64,000 nucleotides of DNA from Planctomycetales bacterium (GTDB lineage: Bacteria; Planctomycetota; Phycisphaerae; SM23-33), in the NCBI GenBank assembly GCA_030612725.1, contig JAUWNJ010000008.1:60760-124759 (forward strand), read 5' to 3'. The translations under genes were made by a program, and so were the position numbers. The number at the start of each line of letters is the position of its first letter. Position 1 is the first letter of the stretch. Positions 57,271 to 64,000 of the stretch are shown piece after piece. A model generated the notes under the pieces. The model did no database searches. It saw nothing but the letters and a program-made list of their open reading frames with translations, and was not told the DNA's origin.

Positions 57271-57723
57271 TTACTGCTTATCTTCGTCGGAATCGGAGGC
57301 GAGTGCTTCCAGTGCGGATATGGGGTCGTACTCGGCACTGCTATCGTCGGACTGGAGTTCGAGGATACCCTCAGCCTCCTCTGTCGGCGACTTGGCCGAC
57401 CTGGTTCTGGCGGACGTAATCTCTTCGGGTTTCCCGTCAATCTGGACGGTGAAGGTTGTCGGGCCTAGTGTAATTCGGTCTCCCGCCTTCAATGCCGATT
57501 CGTTCACTCGCTGGTTGTTGACGTGGGTTCCGTTTGAGCTGGCCAGGTCGCGGATAAGCAGATTGTCGTCGGACTTGATCAGTTCGCAGTGCTGCCTGGA
57601 TATGCTCACCACCGGTATCCGCAGCGTACAGCCCTCGCCTCGTCCGATAATCGTGGTTTTGTGTGTGATAGCGAAATCTTTTCGCTGCCCATCCCGCTTG
57701 AACATCACCAGTTTGACATCCAT
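57271..57723 (-). CDS. FHA-domain protein
   Basis: The start at 57723 (MDVKLVMFKRDGQRKDFAIT) has AAAGGTGA upstream; 150 residues. The FHA core is complete: TTIIGRGEGCTLRIPVVSIS, then RQHCEL, DLASSNGTHVNNQRV and ALKAGDRITLGPTTFTV, with the phosphothreonine-binding Arg, Ser and Asn residues. The C-terminus is acidic and unstructured. It reads phosphothreonine on a partner, so a Ser/Thr kinase pathway is implied. It is convergent with the lipoprotein gene and divergent from the pilus genes. Confidence 0.92.
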   Translation of the reverse strand: MDVKLVMFKRDGQRKDFAITHKTTIIGRGEGCTLRIPVVSISRQHCELIKSDDNLLIRDLASSNGTHVNNQRVNESALKAGDRITLGPTTFTVQIDGKPEEITSARTRSAKSPTEEAEGILELQSDDSSAEYDPISALEALASDSDEDKQ

Positions 57724-58261
57724 TGTTTCACCTTTCGCGTAAGGCATTCGGTAATTCGGATTTATCTTGTTAGGCGTCGAATACCAAGGTGCTGTCTAAT
57801 TATTCCCGCTCGGCATTCTCATACATACTTCCTATTCTAGTCCACGGTTTTCCGCTTGCAAGAAAAAACAGATACTTCTGAATCAGCAAATCGGTGGCTT
57901 TGGAATTTTTCCGGGATTATTTCGCTACACACTACTTGATATGCCCATCTAACACGCCGATACCATTGAAGCAGGGCCGTTGTAAGGGCAATTAGCGGGG
58001 CTTTTTGTTGTGTTGCTCTATATGAAATAAGCCCGGATTCAAGGCCTGTGTATCGTATGCTTTAAACGGATGTCTAATGGTCGCATGGTAGAGGAGGCCG
58101 TAAGTGGTTGTGATGCCTGGGTTTGCAAATCTCGGGAATCAGTGGCTGCATTACGCTTCGGGCGGGTTCCAGGCCTTGGGGTTTTGTGCTGCGCCCATAC
58201 TATTGAGGCAGAATTGAGTCTTGGGATAAGTGAAGAACCTAAGGCTGCGTGAGGTGAACAA
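57724..58261. other. Spacer upstream of the pilus genes
   Basis: A 538-base gap. A 60-residue frame (58070-58252, ending just before pilN) is open but has no ribosome site or recognisable sequence, and pilM, which usually precedes pilN, is absent here. A G-rich run at about 57992-58005 followed by TTTTTGTTG could be a weak terminator. The region probably holds the promoter of the pilus operon. Confidence 0.5.
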
Positions 58262-58978
58262 ATGAGTCTCGTAAGTCTGCTACCTGAAGATTACGTCGCA
58301 CACCAGGGGCAAAAGCGTGCCAACCTGGTGTGCCTGTTACTGTTTGGAATAGTCATGGTCGGTCTGGTCACTGCGGCAGTTGTTTCGGAGCGAAAACACC
58401 GGCGTACGCGTGAAGTCTGCAAAAGGGTCGATGAATCTTACGAAGAAGCCGGAAAACTCATCCAACAGATGCGGGATCTGGACGTTACACGCCATAAAAT
58501 GCTCCAGAAGGCCAATCTGACAGCGGCTTTGCTCGAGCGCGTACCTCGCAGTTACCTTCTTGCTACGATTACCAACGCCCTCCCCAAAGGCGCTTCATTG
58601 ACGAATTTTAAACTCACAACAAAAATCAAAAAAAGTCCGAATACCTCAGGCAAGAAAAAAACCAAATTCGACAAGGTCGCTGCTGCTAAAAAAAAATCGG
58701 TTCCGGAAGTCGAAAAGAAGGTAAAGATAAAAATCACCGTTACCGGTCTGGCCGGTACAGATGTGGAGGTTGGAACTTTTATCTCCACGATGGGTCAATG
58801 CTCACTGATAGAATCGGTCGAACTCGTATTCAGCAAGAAAACGAAAGTCGAAGAGTGCGTCATGCGTGAATTCAAGGTGGTTCTTCAAATGAAGGATGAT
58901 GCGGACGTTCGAAACCAGCCGGTCACTGACGAAGCAGTCTCAGACACCGGCGATACAAATAAGAAAGAATCGTCATGA
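58262..58978 (+). CDS. pilN: Type IV pilus assembly protein PilN-like
   Basis: The 238-residue protein starts MSLVSLLPEDYVAHQGQKRA with one N-terminal membrane helix (VCLLLFGIVMVGLVTAAVVS). A long coiled coil follows, and then a ferredoxin-like fold (SYLLATITNALPKGASLTNF, KVKIKITVTGLAGTDVEVGT). A Lys-rich insertion (KIKKSPNTSGKKKTKFDKVA) separates the two halves of the fold. PilN forms the inner-membrane alignment ring with PilO and PilM. Its stop overlaps the pilO start. Confidence 0.8.
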   Translation: MSLVSLLPEDYVAHQGQKRANLVCLLLFGIVMVGLVTAAVVSERKHRRTREVCKRVDESYEEAGKLIQQMRDLDVTRHKMLQKANLTAALLERVPRSYLLATITNALPKGASLTNFKLTTKIKKSPNTSGKKKTKFDKVAAAKKKSVPEVEKKVKIKITVTGLAGTDVEVGTFISTMGQCSLIESVELVFSKKTKVEECVMREFKVVLQMKDDADVRNQPVTDEAVSDTGDTNKKESS

Positions 58979-59592
58979 AATTTGGTATGCGCGAAATCGT
59001 GTTCATCGTCGTGCTGGCTGCCATTCCTGTCGCAGCGTGGTGGTTCGTGTTTCGTCCAGCCGATACTCGCAACGACGAAATGATAGAACAAATCGAAACA
59101 CGACAGAAAAAACTCCAGTCGCTGAACCGCGCCACAGCCACTATTGGAGACCTGAAAATCGAGATTTCGTCGCTGGGAGAAGCGATTAAATTTTTCCGTT
59201 CCAAACTACCCAGCGAAAAGGAAATCGATAAAGTCCTTCAGGAAGTCTGGCGATTGGCTGAAGACAATAAACTGACCATCAAGATTATCCAAACGCTTAA
59301 TAAATCCCCCAAGATGGTAACACTGACCGATCCGTCAGGACCGTATGCCGAACAACCGATTTTGTTGCAACTGGAGGGGCCTTTTACCGGTTTTTACGGT
59401 TTCCTCCTGGCGATGGAGACCCAACCAAGGATCATGCGTATCCAGCAAATGCACATCGTGGAAATTTCCAAAGGCAGCAGAGGGGGCCGCGGTAAAAAAG
59501 CAAGGGAGGATGGAAAGGCGGAAACAAATAAGGGCGATGTTTGCGCCGATTGCGTGATATCTGTTTTCTTTGAACGTTCCAACAGAGGATAA
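58975..59592 (+). CDS. pilO: Type IV pilus assembly protein PilO-like
   Basis: The 205-residue protein starts MKFGMREIVFIVVLAAIPVA with one membrane helix, then a coiled coil (EMIEQIETRQKKLQSLNRAT) and a ferredoxin-like domain (PILLQLEGPFTGFYGFLLAM, IMRIQQMHIVEISKGSR). It ends in a basic tail. PilO pairs with PilN in the alignment complex. The pair and the next gene form an operon with ATGA-type junctions. Confidence 0.82.
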   Translation: MKFGMREIVFIVVLAAIPVAAWWFVFRPADTRNDEMIEQIETRQKKLQSLNRATATIGDLKIEISSLGEAIKFFRSKLPSEKEIDKVLQEVWRLAEDNKLTIKIIQTLNKSPKMVTLTDPSGPYAEQPILLQLEGPFTGFYGFLLAMETQPRIMRIQQMHIVEISKGSRGGRGKKAREDGKAETNKGDVCADCVISVFFERSNRG

Positions 59593-59595
59593 GTG

Positions 59596-60294
59596 ATGCC
59601 TGAAGACATATATGGTAAATTAGGTTCGAAAAGCGGCGACCCGTCTGACAATGTCAAATTCGAATCGGTAGCGGATGTGGATTCCGACGAGTCTGTCACG
59701 CAACAAAATCATAGCCCATACAAGGCGCAGATGATGCGCTCCAACATTTTCATGGTCGTGCTGTTTGTCGGCGCCGCTGCAACTGTCTATGGGCTATCTT
59801 TACGGAAGGGCCCGGACGAAGCCTCCGCCGAGCAAAAGACAATGGAGTACCAGGTTGACAGCGCGATCCTCCGTATCGCCAATGCGAGTACAACCAATGT
59901 AAAAATGCCCTCTTCAGGACAAGTTACAAGCAGGATTCTCAAAACTTTCTACGAGCAGATTACCAAACGGCAAATCCCACTCCGCGACCTGAAGAAAAAT
60001 CCTTTCGTAAATGTTTGTGCGAAACCCGCAATTGGCCCCATCGTCAAGATGTCGTCCAAAGCAAAAACGCCGGAGAAAAGCCCTGAGGAAATAAGTAAGG
60101 AAGCGACAATGGCTGCCTTCAAAACGCTGCATCTTCAGTTGGTAATGATGGGAAGCGACGGAGGAACAGCCATTATCTCAAATAACTTACTTGCTGTCGG
60201 GCAGACGATTGAAGGCTTCAAAATCAAGAGCATAAGCCCCAAACTGGTCGTGTTGGTCCGGGACGGTATTGAGTTCCCGCTGGAGATGCCGTAG
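59596..60294 (+). CDS. PilP-like pilus or secretion protein
   Basis: The 232-residue protein has one membrane helix (residues about 45-65: SNIFMVVLFVGAAATVYGLS), a central disordered region, and a C-terminal domain ending LQLVMMGSDGGTAIISNNLL, VGQTIEGFKIKSISPKLVVL and RDGIEFPLEMP. This last part is the HR/PilP-GspC-like beta domain that links inner- and outer-membrane parts. Unlike PilP it has no lipobox, and its membrane anchor resembles GspC, so a GspC-like role is possible. Confidence 0.7.
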   Translation: MPEDIYGKLGSKSGDPSDNVKFESVADVDSDESVTQQNHSPYKAQMMRSNIFMVVLFVGAAATVYGLSLRKGPDEASAEQKTMEYQVDSAILRIANASTTNVKMPSSGQVTSRILKTFYEQITKRQIPLRDLKKNPFVNVCAKPAIGPIVKMSSKAKTPEKSPEEISKEATMAAFKTLHLQLVMMGSDGGTAIISNNLLAVGQTIEGFKIKSISPKLVVLVRDGIEFPLEMP

Positions 60295-60330
60295 TACTTC
60301 GTCAACTTTAAATTTGTCAACATGATTATG

Positions 60331-60465
60331 CGACACAGACCTGCCCGCCCACTGAAAACAACAAGGAAGACAGGCGGGGACACAGAGAGACAGAGAGTAA
60401 AAAATATAATTTTTTCTCTGTTCCTCCCCACGGGACGGCGAACAGCCGCCTGCGTCTCTGTGTCG
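60331..60465. repeat. Nested inverted-repeat element, possible terminator
   Basis: CGACACAGA at 60331 pairs with TCTCTGTGTCG at 60455-60465; AGGCGGGGACACAGAGAG pairs with GCCTGCGTCTCTGTG; and an inner AGAGAGTAAAAAATA/TATAATTTTTTCTCT hairpin ends in an AT stem. The whole folds as a three-level stem. It may end the pilN-pilO-pilP operon, and its shape resembles other dispersed repeat elements. Confidence 0.65.
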
Positions 60466-60530
60466 AATTAACAACGCTTGGGTTTATTCACAGATTGAAT
60501 CTTGACAGAATAGCAGGAGGTTCATCAGCA

Positions 60531-62327
60531 GTGTCACAGGGTCTTCACAATGATGCCGCCGAGTTGAATTTGACGGAAGCGACCGGACCCCCCTCTGTCG
60601 GATTCGCCGAACTGTGGCGACCTGAACAGGGAAGCGAATTTCCGCAAGGCCCGGCATCCGTACTGCTCAAGTACGGAAAGGTTACCGCCGACCAGATCAA
60701 ATCGGCCCTGAAGAGGCAGAAGGAAAACTCTCGCCTTACCGTCCTGGAAGCATTGGTAGAATCCCAAGCGGTTGACGAGACGACGGCGCTCAAGGCCACT
60801 GCCGCTTATTTCAACATACCATTCCTCTCGATTGAACCGTCGGACGTTGATAGTGCGGTCTTCGAACTGCTTAATCCGGAATTTATCAAACGGAAGTGTG
60901 TGATTCCAATCCGTCGCGAGGATGACAAGGTTATCGTCGGCATCTCCAATCCGGCGGACATCTTTCTTGTCGATGAGATTAAACAACGCATTCGCGGGTC
61001 GGTGCAGTTGGTCGTGGTCTCGCCCGCCGATATCGCCGGCGCTGCCGAGGAACTGGACAAATCCGGTATCCAGGGTGTTGACGAAATCATACAGGGTATC
61101 GAAGAAGACGAGGTGGAAGTAGTCGAAGCCAAGTCCGACGAAGTGGCCGACCTGGAGAAAATCGCCGGCGAAAGCCCCGTTATCCGATATGTGAACTTCG
61201 TGATTACAAAGGCCGTTCAGGACAGCGTTTCGGATATTCACATCGAACCGGGCGAAAATGCGCTGCGAGTTCGATACCGTATCGACGGAGTGCTGTTTGC
61301 GCAATCGACCCCGCCGATAGCGATGCACCCTGCTATTATTTCGCGATTGAAAATCATGGCGAACCTCGATATTGCCGAACATCGCCTTCCGCAGGACGGG
61401 CGAATCAGGGCAGTGATTCACAACCAGCGCATCGACCTCCGCGTCAGTACGCTTCCCACAACGAATGGGGAAAAGTGCGTTATCCGTATCCTCGACAGCA
61501 AGTCGATTCTCGTCGGACTCGAAAACCTCGGTATGTGGGACGATACGCTCGAAAATTTCCGTCGCCAGATTCGCCAGCCGCACGGAATCGTATTGGTAAC
61601 GGGTCCGACCGGAAGCGGAAAAACAACAACTCTGTATTCGGCGCTGGGAGTAATGGACGGGGACGCGCTGAACATCTCGACAGTCGAGGACCCCGTTGAG
61701 TATCAATTGGGTTTTACCAATCAGATTAACGTTCGCGAGCATATCGGTATGACCTTTGCCGCCGCTTTGCGAAGCCTCCTCCGGCAAGACCCCGACGTTA
61801 TCATGGTGGGCGAGATACGCGACGAGGAAACCGCTCGCATCGCGGTCCAGGCGTCGCTGACGGGACACCTGGTCCTTTCGACCCTGCACACAAACGACGC
61901 GCCTTCGTCCATCACACGCATGATTAACATCGGTATCGAACCATACCTCATCGCCGCCAGCGTCAACGCCATCCTGGCACAGCGACTGGTCCGGAAAATA
62001 TGCGAAAACTGCAAAACCACTGAAACGGTTATGCCAGAAAGAGCCGCAAGGTACCTCGCCAAGCACAATGCCGACATCTCGCAGGTGTACAGAGGCGAAG
62101 GTTGCGACAAGTGTCGGAATACGGGATACAAGGGCAGGCTCGGAATTTACGAACTGCTTGAAGTCGATGACGAGATGCGGGACGCGATTATTGCCAGTCC
62201 GTCTTTGATGGACCTTCGCCGAGCGTGTGCAGCCCACGGGATGAGAACGCTGGTCGAGGACGGGATGCAGAAGCTCGCAGCCGGTCTGACAACCATCGAA
62301 GAGATCGCCAGAGTAACCGAAACGTAA
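60531..62327 (+). CDS. pilB: Type IV pilus extension ATPase PilB (GspE family)
   Basis: The GTG at 60531 has AGGAGG upstream; 598 residues. An N-terminal GspE-N domain (ASVLLKYGKVTADQIKSALK) is followed by the ATPase: Walker A GPTGSGKTTTLYSALGVMDG, Walker B-type LRQDPDVIMVGEIRDEETAR, Asp box STVEDPVEYQLGFTNQINVR and His box LTGHLVLSTLHTNDAPSSIT. A four-Cys zinc site (ICENCK and CDKCRNTGYKG) is at the C-terminus. It powers pilus extension. Confidence 0.94.
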   Translation: MSQGLHNDAAELNLTEATGPPSVGFAELWRPEQGSEFPQGPASVLLKYGKVTADQIKSALKRQKENSRLTVLEALVESQAVDETTALKATAAYFNIPFLSIEPSDVDSAVFELLNPEFIKRKCVIPIRREDDKVIVGISNPADIFLVDEIKQRIRGSVQLVVVSPADIAGAAEELDKSGIQGVDEIIQGIEEDEVEVVEAKSDEVADLEKIAGESPVIRYVNFVITKAVQDSVSDIHIEPGENALRVRYRIDGVLFAQSTPPIAMHPAIISRLKIMANLDIAEHRLPQDGRIRAVIHNQRIDLRVSTLPTTNGEKCVIRILDSKSILVGLENLGMWDDTLENFRRQIRQPHGIVLVTGPTGSGKTTTLYSALGVMDGDALNISTVEDPVEYQLGFTNQINVREHIGMTFAAALRSLLRQDPDVIMVGEIRDEETARIAVQASLTGHLVLSTLHTNDAPSSITRMINIGIEPYLIAASVNAILAQRLVRKICENCKTTETVMPERAARYLAKHNADISQVYRGEGCDKCRNTGYKGRLGIYELLEVDDEMRDAIIASPSLMDLRRACAAHGMRTLVEDGMQKLAAGLTTIEEIARVTET

Positions 62328-62348
62328 CTGACCATCAGCCAGGAGAAA

Positions 62349-63407
62349 ATGATGAGCCTTCAGGAATTGTTGAAAGAGTCTATCGATCGCGGCGCTTCTG
62401 ACATTCACGTTGTCACTGGTCAGCAACCGATCTTTCGCATCAATACGGAGTTGCTGGAGTCGGGGTATCCCGTTACGACCAGCGAATCCGTCGCTGCTAT
62501 GGTGCGTGAGATGCTGGGCGACCGTCGATATGCGCAATTTCTCCGACGACGCGATTATGACTTCGCCACGCACGTGAAAGATCGTGCACGCTTCCGCGTC
62601 AACGCGCACTTCCAGCGGGACACGATTTCCGTCGCCTTCCGCGCCATTCCAAGCGATATCCCACCGTTGGAAAGCCTGAACTTGCCTCCGATAGTCAGCA
62701 CCTTCACCGATTTGCCGAGCGGACTCGTACTGGTTACAGGCGAAACAGGTTCCGGCAAGAGCACCACGCTGGCGTCCATGATCGATAGAATGAATCACAA
62801 GTACGGATACCACGTGATCACTCTGGAAGACCCCATCGAATATACGCTTCAGCATGACAAGTGCCTCATCGAGCAGCGGGAAGTCGGAAGCGACGTGCCG
62901 TCGTTCGCGTCGGGACTCAAGCACGTACTCAGGCAGGACCCGGATATTATACTCGTCGGCGAAATGCGAGACCTCGAAACCATCAGCGCCGCAATCACTG
63001 CCGCTGAAACCGGACACCTTGTCCTGTCAACATTGCACACCCAATCGGCAGCACAGACCGTCGAGCGAATCATCGACGTATATCCAGCCGAGCAGCAGAA
63101 CCAGATACGCGCCATGCTCGCCAACACGCTCCAGGCCGTTGTCTCGCAGAGACTCTTCAAGCGGATAGACTGCAAGGGGATGGTCCCAACGGCAGAGGTG
63201 CTCATCTGCAATAATGCTACGCGTGCGTGCATAAGGGAAAATCGCATCTTTGAGATTCCCAACATTATCCAGACGAACGCTGCAATGGGCATGATTACGC
63301 AGGACCAATCTCTCAAACGACTGTTCCTCAATGGCTGTATCTCACGCGAAACTGTCTTGAACAACGCAAGGACGAAAGATCTGCTGGAAGCCGCTCGCAG
63401 CGCGTGA
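62349..63407 (+). CDS. pilT: Type IV pilus retraction ATPase PilT
   Basis: The 352-residue protein starts MMSLQELLKESIDRGASDIH. The ATPase core has GETGSGKSTTLASMIDRMNH, ITLEDPIEYTLQHDKCLIEQ, LRQDPDIILVGEMRDLETIS and TGHLVLSTLHTQSAAQTVER. VPTAEVLICNNATRACIREN and the C-terminal GMITQDQSLKRLFLNG (AIRNLIRE-like region) are PilT-type. It drives pilus retraction and twitching. It follows pilB by 21 bases, with AGGAG upstream. No pilC follows. Confidence 0.94.
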   Translation: MMSLQELLKESIDRGASDIHVVTGQQPIFRINTELLESGYPVTTSESVAAMVREMLGDRRYAQFLRRRDYDFATHVKDRARFRVNAHFQRDTISVAFRAIPSDIPPLESLNLPPIVSTFTDLPSGLVLVTGETGSGKSTTLASMIDRMNHKYGYHVITLEDPIEYTLQHDKCLIEQREVGSDVPSFASGLKHVLRQDPDIILVGEMRDLETISAAITAAETGHLVLSTLHTQSAAQTVERIIDVYPAEQQNQIRAMLANTLQAVVSQRLFKRIDCKGMVPTAEVLICNNATRACIRENRIFEIPNIIQTNAAMGMITQDQSLKRLFLNGCISRETVLNNARTKDLLEAARSA

Positions 63408-64000
63408 ACCAACAAACCTGCCTGCCAATAGGGTAGGCCTGCCTGACCCCAAACCGGCAGATGAGTCCGAAAGCTCCGAGTCCCATGGGGGACGAATATG
63501 CCGGAATTGAAGCGGCCCATAGGACCACGTTATGGAACGAAACGGAACAAAACGGAACGAAACGGAACAATTCGGAACAATTGGGAACGATTCGGAACAA
63601 ATGGGAACGATTCGGAACGAATGGGAACAATTGGGAAAGTTTCCAAAATCCGCAAATCCTTGGCGTGCAGGCAGTTACGATTTTCGAGGTCATTTTTACG
63701 CCCATTTTAAAAAATCCACCATTGCCTATCTTGCCTAAACGGCCCAGAACACCATTGCGGATTGAGAATTGCGGATTCCTCGGTATTCCGGTATTCCGGT
63801 TAATCCGTTGACTGGTTGACTGGTTGATTGGTTGACTGGTTGATTGGTTCATCTGTTTTTCTTTTCTTCTGTTCCCTAGTCCCTAAACCCTAGTCCCAAG
63901 TCCCTATCTGTTCTCTATATTAACTTTTGCGTTCGCGTTTGCGCGCGCAAACGCGAACACAAAACGGATAGCGACGCCATAAGTCCTTGGTGGCCTTGGG
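63408..64000. other. Repeat-rich region without a gene
   Basis: The last 593 bases hold no credible gene. The decamer array CGGAACGAAA (and variants) runs at 63532-63637 with ten copies. GCGGATT words lie at 63755-63776, and GGTATTCC words at 63781-63800. The octamer array GTTGACTG/GTTGATTG (63807-63849) has five units. The AGTCCCT-family heptamers lie at 63871-63914. Frames crossing these arrays are artefacts of the repeats. Confidence 0.8.
63931..63958. repeat. Perfect 28-base palindrome
   Basis: GTTCGCGTTTGCGC is followed immediately by its exact reverse complement. Such a long uninterrupted palindrome is rare by chance. It may be a site for a dimeric DNA-binding protein, or a cruciform- or hairpin-forming element. 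It lies directly after the AGTCCCT-family array. Confidence 0.85.

Noticed and set aside
58070..58252. A 60-codon frame before pilN that might be a pilM remnant
   Set aside because: No ribosome site, no actin-like motif and no similarity to PilM that I can recognise; kept only as spacer content.
60534..63017. An 827-codon open frame on the minus strand over pilB and pilT
   Set aside because: The plus-strand genes carry complete Walker A, Walker B, Asp and His boxes; the minus-strand frame has no recognisable domain and crosses an intergenic region.
63328..63852. A 174-codon minus-strand frame at the right end
   Set aside because: Most of it is translated decamer and octamer arrays (runs such as FRIVPNCSELF), so it is a repeat artefact.
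63532..63914. A CRISPR array at the right end
   Set aside because: Period is 7, 8 or 10 bases with degenerate units and no unique spacers.

Overview
The window looks like a chromosome segment of an uncultured, probably anaerobic planctomycete of the Phycisphaerae type. Support for this: two secreted proteins end in Asp-rich dockerin-like repeats plus a PEP-CTERM sorting tail, the ATPase is a bacterial V-type with the E-X-A-B-D-I-K order, a group 4 [NiFe] hydrogenase sits beside a membrane pyrophosphatase, and there are several secreted polysaccharide-degrading enzymes. The taxonomic call is inference from gene content.

Layout. (1) 1-10970: an integrated phage-like element, cut by the left window edge. 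It has a tyrosine integrase beside tRNA-Pro(TGG), a divergent two-repressor switch with GTTTC/GAAAC operators, an excisionase-like protein, and a leftward operon of tightly overlapping small genes that includes a DUF2303-like protein and a stand-alone Topo VI-A/Spo11-like protein. (2) 11095-20778: a V-type ATPase operon on the minus strand. Its rotor subunit keeps the residues used for Na+ binding in Enterococcus. The operon is interrupted by a secreted BNR-4 propeller gene and by a four-helix-bundle (23S-intervening-sequence type) gene. (3) 20831-26756: an M14 carboxypeptidase, pheS, rplT (with a long histone-H1-like tail), rpmI, a glycosyltransferase and larC. (4) 26868-36988: a hybrid hydrogenase operon made of a diaphorase pair, a molybdopterin-oxidoreductase-like protein and its ferredoxin partner, then Ech/Hyc-type membrane hydrogenase subunits and a maturation protease. 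It carries one intact and one decayed four-helix-bundle cassette. (5) 36985-45654: housekeeping genes (phosphohexomutase, argS, rsfS, hppA, rpsU, a STAS protein, an RNase HII-like protein). (6) 45724-57250: large secreted PEP-CTERM proteins, manC, ruvX, and a PL8 lyase/lipoprotein pair. (7) 57271-63407: an FHA protein and type IV pilus genes pilN, pilO, pilP, pilB and pilT. (8) 63408-64000: repeats only.

Two themes link the regions. First, the energy genes fit a sodium- or proton-based membrane economy: hydrogenase, pyrophosphatase, and a V-ATPase with a Na+-type signature. Second, intergenic spacers across the whole window hold arrays of degenerate 7-base words (different words at different loci), often as inverted pairs around a gene. 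Three of these pairs enclose copies or a remnant of the same four-helix-bundle gene inside operons. That resembles the layout of 23S rRNA intervening sequences and is the most interesting candidate system here.
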